From assembly GCF_051304405.1 (NCBI RefSeq), contig NZ_JBPPGG010000002.1:434001-498000 (forward strand): DNA of 64,000 bases, read 5' to 3'. Made by a program: the position numbers and the translations under genes. Positions 8,921 to 16,871 of the stretch are shown here, piece by piece (positions within the stretch are counted from its first letter, which is position 1; each line of letters begins with the position of its first letter). The DNA is from Pedomonas sp051304405. GTDB lineage: Bacteria; Pseudomonadota; Alphaproteobacteria; Sphingomonadales; Sphingomonadaceae. The notes under the pieces are model-generated. The model did not search any database and had not been told where the DNA came from. It saw nothing but the letters and a program-made list of their open reading frames with translations.

Positions 8921-9058
8921 ATGGAGCCGTCCGCCGCCATCGCCTCGGGCCGGATCAGCAACGGCAACGGCGACGATATCGCCCAAGGCCTTGCCGACTG
9001 CGTGCCGGGCCCGCCCGGACGGCCAACGCCGCACGCAAAACCGCCCATCGCCCTGTAA
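8921..9058 (+). CDS. Possible 45-residue small protein
   Basis: ATG 8921 is preceded by AAGAAGGGGAGG, a strong ribosome-binding site, and by a plausible promoter. The frame has high third-position GC and ends at TAA 9056-9058. The peptide (MEPSAAIASGRISNGNGDD...) is hydrophilic, has a proline-rich tail and no recognised motif. It could be a real small protein, or the promoter could make a small RNA that reads antisense to tRNA-Ala. Confidence 0.35.
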   Translation: MEPSAAIASGRISNGNGDDIAQGLADCVPGPPGRPTPHAKPPIAL

Positions 9059-9108
9059 TCTCAAAGGCTTAACCGGCTGTGCTGTTCTGGTTTGTCATCG
9101 GGGGAGAA

Positions 9109-9184
9109 TGGTGGAGCCGAGGGGAGTCGAACCCCTGACCTCAGCAGTGCGATTGCTGCGCTCTCCCAACTGAGCTACGGCCCC
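9109..9184 (-). tRNA. tRNA-Ala (anticodon CGC)
   Basis: The minus strand folds as a 76-nt cloverleaf. The acceptor stem is GGGGCCG/CGGCTCC with one G-U pair, the D arm GCTCAGTTGGGAGAGC, the anticodon loop ATCGCAC giving CGC, and the T arm AGGGGTTCGACTCCCCT. The 3' end ACCA is encoded. It reads the alanine codon GCG, abundant in this GC-rich genome. Confidence 0.97.
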
Positions 9185-9234
9185 ACACCATCGTCAGATC
9201 CCGCGGCGGAGAAGTTCGCGCCGAAGGCTTGGCG

Positions 9235-9263
9235 CATATACGCTGCCCAAAGGCGATATGCAA
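9235..9263 (-). promoter_or_regulatory. Candidate promoter of tRNA-Ala
   Basis: On the minus strand TTGCAT (9258-9263), a 17-base spacer and TATATG (9235-9240) lie about 50 bases upstream of the tRNA. The -10 is good and the -35 weak. Confidence 0.4.
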
Positions 9264-9293
9264 CTGTCTCGATGATGTTTTTGTATCTTTTTT

Positions 9294-9455
9294 GCAGGGG
9301 TCTTGGCCCCCTGCGACCCCGTTCGTTTGTCGCGCCGTGTTTCGCTGCGCGCTGGAAACACGGCCCGATAACAAAGTCTTGAAAGGGCCGTGCGGGGTCT
9401 CTCAGGTGCGCCCCAAAAACGAATGGGAGGTGCAGGAGGGGCAAGCCCCTCCTGC
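9294..9455. repeat. Intergenic palindromic element, copy B (complete)
   Basis: Hairpin 1 (9294-9314, GCAGGGG/CCCCCTGC) is followed by CCCCGTTCGTTTGTCGCGCC and GTGTTTC. The inverted arm GGAAACACGGCCCGATAAC begins at 9354, then CGAATGGGAGG, then hairpin 2 (9432-9455, GCAGGAGGGG/CCCCTCCTGC, loop CAAG). Read on the minus strand, hairpin 2 is followed about ten bases later by TTCGTTTTT, so it probably terminates trmFO. Confidence 0.75.
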
Positions 9456-9481
9456 GTAAACAAACACCCGAAAACCCGCCC

Positions 9482-10852
9482 TTACTCGGCAGCCTTCGTT
9501 TCGGGCGGGGTGCGGCCGAGCCAGGCGTCCACGTCCCTGAGGGCGCGGGCGGAGAGCTGGGCCTTGCGTTCGTTCTTGCGGACCTTGCCTTCCAGCGGCG
9601 GGAACAGGCCGAAGTTGACGTTCATGGGCTGGAAGCTTTCGGCGTCGGCTCCGCCGGTGATGTGGGCGAGGAGGGCGCCGAAGGCGGTGGTGGTGGGCGG
9701 CGGCACGACGGGTTCGCCCTTGCGTTCGGCGGCGGCGAAGCGGCCGGCGAGGAGGCCGATGGCGGCGCTTTCCACGTAGCCCTCGACGCCGGTCACCTGT
9801 CCGGCGAAGCGCAGGCGCGGGTCGGCCTTGAGGCGCAGGATGCCGTCCAGCACCTTGGGCGACTTGATGAAGGTGTTGCGGTGGAGGCCGCCGAGGCGGG
9901 CGAACTGGGCGTTCTCCAGCCCGGGGATGGTGCGGAAGATGCGGGTTTGCTCGCCGTGCTTCAGTTTGGTCTGAAAGCCGACCATGTTGTAGAGCGTGCC
10001 CAGCGCATTGTCCTGCCGGAGCTGGACCACGGCATAGGGCCGCTTGCCGGTGCGCGGGTCAACGAGGCCGACCGGCTTCATCGGGCCGAAGGCGAGGGTG
10101 TCGCGGCCGCGTTCGGCCATGACCTCGATGGGCATGCAGCCCTCGAAGTAGGGGGTGTTGGCCTCCCACTCCTTGAAGCTGGTTTTCTCTCCCGCCAGCA
10201 GGGCATCGACAAAGGCGTAGTACTGGTCCTTGTCCAGCGGGCAGTTGATGTAGTCCTTGCCCTCGCTGCCGGGGCCGGAGGCCTTGTCGTAGCGGCTCTG
10301 GAACCAGGCGATGTCGAAGTTGATGCTGTCCTTGTAGACGATGGGGGCGATGGCATCGAAGAAGGCCAGCTCGTCCTCCCCGGTGAGGCCCTTGATGGCC
10401 TCGGCCAGCGCGGCGGAGGTGAGGGGGCCGGTGGCGATGACCACGCTCGACCAGTCGGCCGGGGGCAGGCCCGCCACTTCCTCGCGGCGAATCTCGATGA
10501 GCGGGTGGTTCGCCAGCGTCTCGGTGACCTGGCGCGAGAAGGCCTCGCGGTCCACGGCCAGCGCGCTGCCCGCCGGCACCCGGGCGGCGTCGCCCGCCTT
10601 CAGGATGAGCGAGTCGGCGCGGCGCATCTCCTCGTGGAGGAGGCCGACCGCGTTGGCGGCGGCGTCGTCCGAGCGGAACGAGTTGGAGCAGACCAGCTCG
10701 GCAAAGCCTTCGGTCTGGTGCGCATCGGTCATGCGGACGGGGCGCATCTCGTGGAGGATGACGGGCACGCCCGCCCGGGCGATCTGCCATGCGGCCTCGG
10801 AGCCGGCCAGGCCGCCGCCGATGACATGAATGGGTTCGTAGCTCTTGGTCAT
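9482..10852 (-). CDS. trmFO: tRNA (uracil-5-)-methyltransferase TrmFO, folate/FAD-dependent
   Basis: This 456-residue flavoprotein makes m5U54 in the T loop of tRNA using methylene-tetrahydrofolate. The N-terminus IHVIGGGLAGSEAAWQIA is the FAD dinucleotide-binding fold. The conserved TrmFO blocks VCSNSFRSDD, GLLHEEMR and FFDAIAPIVY follow, and the C-terminal part has TGVEGYVESAA and MNVNFGLFPP. The ATG is clear and the length is normal. It is transcribed away from gyrA, with 167 bases between them. Confidence 0.96.
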   Translation of the reverse strand: MTKSYEPIHVIGGGLAGSEAAWQIARAGVPVILHEMRPVRMTDAHQTEGFAELVCSNSFRSDDAAANAVGLLHEEMRRADSLILKAGDAARVPAGSALAVDREAFSRQVTETLANHPLIEIRREEVAGLPPADWSSVVIATGPLTSAALAEAIKGLTGEDELAFFDAIAPIVYKDSINFDIAWFQSRYDKASGPGSEGKDYINCPLDKDQYYAFVDALLAGEKTSFKEWEANTPYFEGCMPIEVMAERGRDTLAFGPMKPVGLVDPRTGKRPYAVVQLRQDNALGTLYNMVGFQTKLKHGEQTRIFRTIPGLENAQFARLGGLHRNTFIKSPKVLDGILRLKADPRLRFAGQVTGVEGYVESAAIGLLAGRFAAAERKGEPVVPPPTTTAFGALLAHITGGADAESFQPMNVNFGLFPPLEGKVRKNERKAQLSARALRDVDAWLGRTPPETKAAE

Positions 10853-10965
10853 GGCCGCCTATATGCGCTGGCGGCGAGGGCGGGTCCAGTCCCTGCGGCG
10901 AGACGGGCCCGCGCGACGACCTGCGACAGGCGTCCTGTGCTAAAAACTGGCAATCTGGCGCGCAC

Positions 10966-10994
10966 TTGTCTACAAGGTGGACCACACCTCTTAT
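10966..10994 (+). promoter_or_regulatory. Candidate gyrA promoter
   Basis: TTGTCT (10966-10971), a 17-base spacer and TCTTAT (10989-10994) lie 25 bases upstream of the gyrA start. The -35 overlaps an imperfect palindrome, CACTTGT-CT-ACAAGGTG, that could be an operator. Confidence 0.45.
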
Positions 10995-11019
10995 GGCTCT
11001 ATATTCCAGGATTTGAGCG

Positions 11020-13755
11020 TTGGATTTGACTGAACCGAATTCCTCGGACCCGTCCGATATCCGCCCAATCTCCATCGTCGATGAGATGCGGACATCGTAC
11101 CTCGATTACGCCATGAGCGTGATCGTGTCGCGTGCGCTGCCCGATGTGCGCGACGGCCTGAAGCCGGTGCATCGCCGCATCCTGTTCTCGTGCCACGAGA
11201 ACAGCTACGACCACACCAAGCCCTACCGCAAATCGGCCCGTATCGTCGGTGACGTGATCGGTAAGTATCACCCGCACGGCGACTCCCCGATCTACGAAGC
11301 CCTCGTGCGCATGGCGCAGGACTTCTCCATGCGCGTGCCGCTGATCGACGGCCAGGGCAACTTCGGCTCGATGGACGGCGACCCGGCGGCGGCCATGCGT
11401 TACACCGAGGCCCGCCTCGCCAAGGTGACGCACAACCTGCTGAGCGACTTGGAAAAGGACACGGTCGACTTCCAGCCCAACTACGACGGGCAGGAGAAGG
11501 AGCCGGTGGTTCTGCCGGCGCGGTTCCCGAATCTGCTGGTGAACGGCGCGGGCGGCATTGCCGTCGGCATGGCGACCAACGTGCCGCCGCACAACCTGGG
11601 CGAAGTGATCGAGGCCTGCCGCGCCTACATCGACAACCCGGAGATCACCGCCGAACAGCTGATGGAGATCGTGCCGGGGCCGGACTTCCCGACCGGCGGC
11701 ATCGTCATGGGCCGGGGCGGCATCCTCCAGGCCTACCGGACCGGGCGCGGCTCCATCCTGATGCGCTCGCGCACCCACATCGAGCAGTGGGGCAAGGACC
11801 GCGAGGCCATCATCATCACCGAGATTCCCTACCAGGTGAACAAGTCCACCCTGGTGGAGCGGATCGCGGAGGCGGTGAAGGACAAGCGGATCGAGGGCGT
11901 CTCGGAGATCCGCGACGAATCCAACCGCGAGGGCGTGCGCATCGTCATCGAGCTGAAGCGCGACGCCACCGCCGACGTGGTGCTGAACCAGATCTTCCGC
12001 TACACCCCGGCGCAGGCCACCTTCGCCATCAACATGCTGGCGCTGAACAGCGGCCGCCCGCAGCAGATGGGTCTGAAGGACATCATCTCGGCCTTCGTCC
12101 AGTTCCGCGAAGAGGTCATCACCCGCCGCACCAAGTTCGAGCTGAAGAAGGCGCGGGACCGGGCCCACATCTTGCTGGGCCTCGTGATCGCCGTGACCAA
12201 CCTCGACGAGGTGGTGCGGATCATCCGCGCCTCGGCCTCGCCCGCGGAAGCGCGCGAGGCGCTGCTGGCCCGCGCCTGGCCGGTGGGCGAGATCATGCCC
12301 TACCTCGAGCTGATCGAGGCGGTGACGCCGGAGAGCCACGGCACCACCTACCACCTCTCGGAAGACCAGGTGAAGGCCATCCTCGACCTGCGCCTGCACC
12401 GCCTGACCGCGCTCGGCCGGGACGAGATCGGCGAGGAGCTGCGGCAGCTGGCGGTCAAGATCGAGGAGTTCCTCCACATCCTGCGCGACCGCAACCGCCT
12501 CTACGAGGTGATGCGCGAGGAGTTCGACGCCATCGCCGCCGAGTTCTCCACCCCGCGCCGCACCGAGATCCTGGAAGGCGCGATCGAGGACATCGACGAC
12601 GAGGACCTCATCAAGCGCGAGGACATGGTGGTGACCGTCACCCTGTCCGGCTACATCAAGCGCGTGCCGCTCTCCACCTACCGGGCGCAGCGGCGCGGCG
12701 GCCGGGGCCGCTCGGCCATGTCCACCAAGGACGAGGACGTGCTGACCCAGGTGTTCGTGGCCTCCACCCACACGCCGGTGCTGTTCTTCTCCACCAAGGG
12801 GCTGGTCTACCGCCTCAAGGTGTGGAAGCTGCCCGAAGGCACGCCGCAGTCGCGCGGCAAGGCGCTGGTCAACCTGCTGCCGCTCTCGGAAGGCGAGACC
12901 ATCTCCACCATCCTGCCGCTGCCGGAGGACGAGAACGAGTGGGCGAACCTGCACGTCATGTTCGCCACCGCCAAGGGCGACGTGCGCCGCAACAGCATGG
13001 ACGCGTTCACCAACATCCCGACCAACGGCAAGTTCGCCATGCGCTTCGAGGATGAAACGGCGGACGACCGGCTCATCGGCGTTGCCCTCTGCAACGAGGA
13101 CGACGACGTGCTGCTGGCCACGCGCGGCGGCAAGTCCATCCGCTTCCCGGTGGACGCGGTGCGCGTGTTCCAGAGCCGCACCTCCACCGGCGTGCGCGGC
13201 ATGACCCTGGCGGACGGCGACGAGGTGATCTCGCTCACCATCCTCAACGGCGGCCGCGACGTGTCGCAGGAAGAGCGCGAGCAGTACCTGCGCGCCGCGC
13301 CGTGGAAGGCCGAACCCGGCGAGACCACCCTGTCGCCCGAGCGCATGGCCGAACTGGCGGCGCGGGAGCAGTTCATCCTGACCGTGACCAGCAACGGCTA
13401 CGGCAAGCGGACCAGCTCCTACGAGTATCGCACCATGGGCCGCGGCAACCAGGGCGTGACCGCCATCGAAACCTCGGAGCGCAACGGCCCCGTGGTCGCC
13501 AGCTTCCCGGTGGACCCGGATGACCAGGTGCTGCTGGTCACCGACCAGGCCCAGATGATCCGCATCGGCGTCGCCGATGTGCGCATCGCCGGCCGCGCGA
13601 CGCAGGGCGTCACCCTGTTCCGCGTCTCCAACGGGGAGAAGGTGGTCTCGGTCGCCAAGGTGCGCGACGAAAACGGCACCGACGGGGACGAGGCGGACGG
13701 CGATATGGCCGCCGAAGCCGATGCCGGAACGGGCGAGGCCCCGGCCGAAGTCTGA
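11020..13755 (+). CDS. gyrA: DNA gyrase subunit A
   Basis: This 911-residue subunit breaks and rejoins DNA in the A2B2 gyrase that introduces negative supercoils. The catalytic Tyr is Y128 in AAMRYTEARL. The quinolone-resistance region is HPHGDSPIYEALVRMAQ, with S89, P90 and E93 at the positions of E. coli S83, A84 and D87. The GyrA box QRRGGRG is present in the C-terminal beta-pinwheel domain. The protein ends in a very acidic tail of about 30 residues. The start is TTG 11020, with AGGA eight bases upstream. A TTG at 11026 is also possible. A 930-codon open frame on the opposite strand is a GC artefact. Confidence 0.97.
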   Translation: MDLTEPNSSDPSDIRPISIVDEMRTSYLDYAMSVIVSRALPDVRDGLKPVHRRILFSCHENSYDHTKPYRKSARIVGDVIGKYHPHGDSPIYEALVRMAQDFSMRVPLIDGQGNFGSMDGDPAAAMRYTEARLAKVTHNLLSDLEKDTVDFQPNYDGQEKEPVVLPARFPNLLVNGAGGIAVGMATNVPPHNLGEVIEACRAYIDNPEITAEQLMEIVPGPDFPTGGIVMGRGGILQAYRTGRGSILMRSRTHIEQWGKDREAIIITEIPYQVNKSTLVERIAEAVKDKRIEGVSEIRDESNREGVRIVIELKRDATADVVLNQIFRYTPAQATFAINMLALNSGRPQQMGLKDIISAFVQFREEVITRRTKFELKKARDRAHILLGLVIAVTNLDEVVRIIRASASPAEAREALLARAWPVGEIMPYLELIEAVTPESHGTTYHLSEDQVKAILDLRLHRLTALGRDEIGEELRQLAVKIEEFLHILRDRNRLYEVMREEFDAIAAEFSTPRRTEILEGAIEDIDDEDLIKREDMVVTVTLSGYIKRVPLSTYRAQRRGGRGRSAMSTKDEDVLTQVFVASTHTPVLFFSTKGLVYRLKVWKLPEGTPQSRGKALVNLLPLSEGETISTILPLPEDENEWANLHVMFATAKGDVRRNSMDAFTNIPTNGKFAMRFEDETADDRLIGVALCNEDDDVLLATRGGKSIRFPVDAVRVFQSRTSTGVRGMTLADGDEVISLTILNGGRDVSQEEREQYLRAAPWKAEPGETTLSPERMAELAAREQFILTVTSNGYGKRTSSYEYRTMGRGNQGVTAIETSERNGPVVASFPVDPDDQVLLVTDQAQMIRIGVADVRIAGRATQGVTLFRVSNGEKVVSVAKVRDENGTDGDEADGDMAAEADAGTGEAPAEV

Positions 13756-13840
13756 GCGTTGACGGGAGGGGCTTGACCTGACGCGCGCCACGCGGCAGGA
13801 CGGCCCCGAAAAGATCCCCGTATGGGAGGGTTGTGAGAAA

Positions 13841-14119
13841 ATGACGGCGCGTATCTACAAGCCAAGCAAGCATGCCATGCAATCGGGCCAGGCCAAGTAC
13901 CAGCATTGGGTGCTGGAGTTCGAGCCCTCGGACAAGAAGCGTCCCGATGCACTCATGGGCTGGGCTGGATCGCACGACACCCAAAGCCAGGTGCGCCTGC
14001 GCTTCCAGACGCAGGAAGCCGCCATCGCCTATGCCAAGCGCTACGGCATCGATTACGTCGTCATGCCGGAACAGCCGCGCAACCTGAAAATCCAGGCCTA
14101 CGCGGACAACTTCCGCTGA
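13841..14119 (+). CDS. NDUFS4-like NADH dehydrogenase complex I accessory subunit
   Basis: This 92-residue protein matches the ETC_C1_NDUFS4 family (mitochondrial 18-kDa/AQDQ subunit), with ARIYKPSKHAMQSG at the start and WVLEFEP, MGWAGSHDT, VRLRFQTQEAAIAYAKRYGI in the body. In alphaproteobacteria this supernumerary subunit stabilises respiratory complex I on the cytoplasmic side. It is encoded away from the main nuo operon. ATG 13841 has GGGAGGG about ten bases upstream. It follows gyrA by 85 bases and ends before a strong terminator. Confidence 0.9.
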   Translation: MTARIYKPSKHAMQSGQAKYQHWVLEFEPSDKKRPDALMGWAGSHDTQSQVRLRFQTQEAAIAYAKRYGIDYVVMPEQPRNLKIQAYADNFR

Positions 14120-14161
14120 GACCCGACTTCAGGTCTTCCCTGCAAGGGGTTGAAACAAAAC

Positions 14162-14194
14162 AAAAAAGCCGTCCCGTCCGGGGCGGCTTTTTTT
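14162..14194 (+). terminator. Rho-independent terminator after the NDUFS4-like gene
   Basis: AAAAAAGCCGTCCC pairs with GGGGCGGCTTTTTT across a short loop, and the stem runs into a T-tract at 14188-14194. Confidence 0.88.
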
Positions 14195-14211
14195 GTTCGG
14201 GGATGTCTTGT

Positions 14212-14463
14212 CAAAGGGGGTCTCGGACCCCCTTTGGATCCCCCATTCGTTTTTCGGGCCGCGTTTCCAGAGGCCAGCCGGAGAGGGGGATAGTCATCGG
14301 GCCGCGTTTCAGGTGCGACCCTCGAGAGGCGGCACGGAAACACGGCCCACTCAAACCCTCCAGCACGCACGAATCTGTCCGTTCGCACGTCCCGTCAAAC
14401 GAAAGGGAGGTGCAGGAGGGACTTTGATCGTATGTGCGCCTCCGCGCACGGGGCCCCTCCTGC
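14212..14463. repeat. Intergenic palindromic element, copy C (enlarged)
   Basis: Hairpin 1 (14212-14236, CAAAGGGGGTC/GACCCCCTTTG) is followed by CCCCCATTCG and GGGCCGCGTTTCC. A second partial arm, CGGGCCGCGTTTC, occurs at 14298-14310. The inverted arm GGAAACACGGCCC starts at 14336. The closing hairpin GCAGGAGGG/CCCCTCCTGC (14412-14463) has a long loop containing its own stem, GTGCGC-CTCC-GCGCAC. It lies between convergent genes and probably terminates the nitronate monooxygenase gene. Confidence 0.7.
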
Positions 14464-14483
14464 AGGAAAATCCAAACCTGACC

Positions 14484-15479
14484 TTACTCCGCCGCCAAAG
14501 CGTCGCGTGTTCCGAGCAGGGCGGCCCTGGCGGCGTTGTATTCCCGTTCCATGCGGTCGATGACGGCGGCGACGGGTTCGACCTTGTCGACGACGCCGAT
14601 GCCCTGGCCGCAGCCCCAGATGTCGCGCCAGGCCTTGGCGTCCTGATTGCCGCCCGAGCCGAAGTTCATCTTGCTGGGGTCGGACTGGGGCAGGTTGGCG
14701 GGGTCGAGGCCCGCGGCCTCGATCGACTGGCGCAGGTAGTTGCCGTGGATGCCGGTGAAGAGGTTGGTGTAGATGATGTCCTCGGCGCGGGCCTCGGTGA
14801 TGCACCGTTTGTAGCCTTCGGAGGCGTTGGCCTCTTCGGTGGCGATGAAGACGGAGCCGGCGTAGGCGAAATCCGCGCCCATGGCCTCGGCGGCGAGCAC
14901 GGCGCGGCCGGTGGCGATGCTGCCGGAGAGGAGCAGGGGCCCATCGAAGAACTGGCGGATTTCCTGCACCAGGGCGAAGGGGGAGAGGGTGCCGGCGTGG
15001 CCGCCCGCGCCCGCGCACACGGCGATGAGGCCGTCCGCGCCCTTTTCGATGGCCTTGCGGGCGTGCTGGATGTTGATCACGTCATGGAAGACGATGCCGC
15101 CGTAGCTGTGGATGGCCTCGTTCACCTCCGGGCGCGCCCCGAGCGAGGTGATGACGATGGGCACCTTGTGTTTCACGCATAGGGCGAGGTCGTGTTCCAG
15201 CCGGTCGTTGGAGCGGTGGACGATCTGGTTGACGGCGAACGGTGCGGCCGGCCGCTCGGGGTGGCGGGCGGTGTGCTCCGCCAGGGTTTCCTTGATCTCG
15301 CTGAGCCAGTCGTCGAGCAGTTCCTTGGGGCGGGCGTTGAGCGCGGGGAAGGAGCCGATGATGCCTGCCTTGCACTGGGCGATCACCAGCTTGGGGTTGG
15401 AGATGATGAACATCGGCGAGCCGATGATGGGCAGCCGCAGCTTTGCCTTGAGGGATTGTGCAATGGTCGGTCCGGTCAT
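14484..15479 (-). CDS. Nitronate monooxygenase family FMN enzyme
   Basis: This 331-residue TIM-barrel flavoprotein belongs to the NMO/2-nitropropane dioxygenase family. The N-terminus LRLPIIGSPMFIIS and the phosphate-binding blocks CAGAGGHAGT and LSGSIATGRAV...GADFAYAGSVFIAT are characteristic. Such enzymes oxidise alkyl nitronates or reduce quinones, and the substrate here is uncertain. The chosen ATG 15479 has AAGGGG upstream. The open frame extends further but the extra residues do not resemble the family. It stands alone, convergent with the NDUFS4-like gene. Confidence 0.88.
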   Translation of the reverse strand: MTGPTIAQSLKAKLRLPIIGSPMFIISNPKLVIAQCKAGIIGSFPALNARPKELLDDWLSEIKETLAEHTARHPERPAAPFAVNQIVHRSNDRLEHDLALCVKHKVPIVITSLGARPEVNEAIHSYGGIVFHDVINIQHARKAIEKGADGLIAVCAGAGGHAGTLSPFALVQEIRQFFDGPLLLSGSIATGRAVLAAEAMGADFAYAGSVFIATEEANASEGYKRCITEARAEDIIYTNLFTGIHGNYLRQSIEAAGLDPANLPQSDPSKMNFGSGGNQDAKAWRDIWGCGQGIGVVDKVEPVAAVIDRMEREYNAARAALLGTRDALAAE

Positions 15480-15649
15480 GGCATTCCCCTTGCCCGCAGT
15501 GATGTTTGTGGGTGCAGGGATTAGTTGAACCGGGAAGGCTTCCCGTGACAAGCGCGATGCTGCTCCCTCCCCGAAAACGCCATTGATCCTGACCGCAGTG
15601 CCAGGGCCAGGTCCCGAACGCGGGCCCCAGAACGCTGGCCCCGAAACGA

Positions 15650-15677
15650 ACACGGCCGCCCGAAGGGGCGGCCGTGT
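15650..15677 (-). terminator. Terminator of the cold-shock gene
   Basis: A perfect 12-bp stem, ACACGGCCGCCC/GGGCGGCCGTGT with a GAAG loop, lies 29 bases beyond the cold-shock stop codon. Only a weak T-run (TTCGTTTC) follows on the minus strand. Confidence 0.65.
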
Positions 15678-15706
15678 CTGTGTTTCCAGTTAAGCTGGAT
15701 CGAAGC

Positions 15707-16165
15707 TTAGCTGAAGCGGCGCGGACCACGCGGACCGCGGGGACGGTCGCCGAAGCCACCTTCGCGCTCGCCGCCGAAGCCGCCACCATTGCGGAAGCCG
15801 CCGCCGGAGCGCTCACCGAAGCCGCCACCGAAACCGCCGGAGCGCTCGCCGAAGCCGCCGCCCGAACGCGGACCGCTGCGGAAGCCGCCGCCCGGACGAT
15901 CACCGAAATCACGGCGCGGACGCGGCGCCATGGCTTCTGCTTCTTCCGGCGACGGGCCGCCGATGACCTTCAGGTCCTGCGCGGCCGGCTTGCCCTGACG
16001 GGACATGCCGAGTTCGTATTCCACCTGCTGGCCCTCGACGAGGACGCGCATACCGGAACGCTCAACCGCGGAAATATGCACAAAGGCGTCTGCGCCGCCA
16101 TCATCCGGCTGAATGAAGCCGTAACCCTTTTCAACATTGAACCACTTAACGGTTCCCGTAGGCAT
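15707..16165 (-). CDS. Cold-shock domain protein with Gly/Arg/Phe-rich tail
   Basis: This 152-residue RNA chaperone has a complete cold-shock domain at about 1-70, beginning MPTGTVKWFNVEKGYGFI (RNP1 KGYGFI at 13-18) with RNP2-like AFVHIS at 27-32. It binds single-stranded nucleic acid. Unlike the usual 65-70-residue CspA, it continues into a tail of about 75 residues made of repeats such as GGGFGERSGG and ending in RGPRGPRRFS, resembling RGG/FG domains. I chose ATG 16165, after AAGGAAAG, over an in-frame ATG five codons upstream because the family starts at MPTGTVKWF. The gene is monocistronic. Confidence 0.94.
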   Translation of the reverse strand: MPTGTVKWFNVEKGYGFIQPDDGGADAFVHISAVERSGMRVLVEGQQVEYELGMSRQGKPAAQDLKVIGGPSPEEAEAMAPRPRRDFGDRPGGGFRSGPRSGGGFGERSGGFGGGFGERSGGGFRNGGGFGGEREGGFGDRPRGPRGPRRFS

Positions 16166-16187
16166 CTGTCTTTCCTTCATTTGGTAG

Positions 16188-16205
16188 TGCCCGATCTTTC
16201 GGGCA
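16188..16205 (-). promoter_or_regulatory. 5'-leader hairpin of the cold-shock gene
   Basis: TGCCCGA/TCGGGCA (7 bp, 4-nt loop) lies 22 bases upstream of the start, just before the ribosome-binding site AAGGAAAG. It may affect temperature-dependent translation. That role is inference from position only. Confidence 0.45.
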
Positions 16206-16489
16206 GTATTTCCGAATGAAAGAAAGCCCTAGATCCGGCGACTCATTTAGCAGACTTTCATGAAACGCACCATAGGCCATGGAGTTACATGGCGGCCGGA
16301 CGGAGGGCTGTTTTTTATGGTGGAGGCTGGCTCCGTTCGCTACGCTCGGGGCAGACCGGTGGGCCACCGCAGGGCGCACCAGCCTGAAAACGCGGAGAAA
16401 TCCGCCAGAATAGGCGGCGGGGATCCCCGTCTTCCGCCCCTGCCGGGCGGGGCCTGCGGGGGGGCAAGTGCGGCAAGAAGGAGACAGCC
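16206..16489. other. Intergenic region between csp and the holin-like gene
   Basis: This 284-base stretch must hold the divergent promoters of the cold-shock gene and the holin-like gene. The first third is moderately AT-rich and the rest is GC-rich. I see no gene or repeat in it. AAGGAGACAGCC at its end is the ribosome-binding site of the next gene. Confidence 0.5.
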
Positions 16490-16843
16490 ATGCGAGAATT
16501 TCTCATCCGGGTGCTCTGCGTGATCGCAGGGCTTTGGGTGGCAACCCACCTGATCCCGGGAATTCATATCGAGGGCACCTCGACCTTCATTCTGGCCGCG
16601 GTGCTGCTCATCGTCGTCAATGCGCTGATCCGGCCGGTGGCCATTCTGCTCACCCTGCCGCTGACCCTGCTCACCCTGGGGCTGTTCATCTTTGTCATCA
16701 ATGCCGCCATGTTCGGGCTGGTGGCGGCGCTGCTGGACGGCATGACCGTCAGCGGCTTCTTCTCTGCCCTGTTCGGGGCCATCGTCGTCGGGCTGGTGAG
16801 CCTGGCCGGCATGTCCCTTCTGGGAGCAGACGAGCGCCGGTAA
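16490..16843 (+). CDS. Phage holin family (YvlD-like) membrane protein
   Basis: This 117-residue integral membrane protein has four hydrophobic segments at about 5-22, 31-50, 55-78 and 87-109. The pattern LIRVLCVIAGLWVATHLIPGI, NALIRPVAILLTLPLTLLTLG and FVINAAMFGLVAALL matches the Phage_holin_4_2/YvlD family, which is widespread in chromosomes and usually unrelated to phage lysis. Its function is unknown. AAGGAG stands upstream of ATG 16490. A small lipoprotein gene follows 28 bases later and may be co-transcribed. Confidence 0.85.
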   Translation: MREFLIRVLCVIAGLWVATHLIPGIHIEGTSTFILAAVLLIVVNALIRPVAILLTLPLTLLTLGLFIFVINAAMFGLVAALLDGMTVSGFFSALFGAIVVGLVSLAGMSLLGADERR

Positions 16844-16871
16844 CGGCAGTTTGAGACGGGAGCGGCGTGTG

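Noticed and set aside
10999..13791. 930-codon open frame on the minus strand opposite gyrA
   Set aside because: It lies entirely opposite a certain gene. The high GC removes stop codons in this frame, and the product is His/Val/Ala-rich without any motif.
16490..16843. Phage remnant because of the holin-like gene
   Set aside because: The YvlD-like family is common in chromosomes, and no other phage gene, integrase or attachment site is near.
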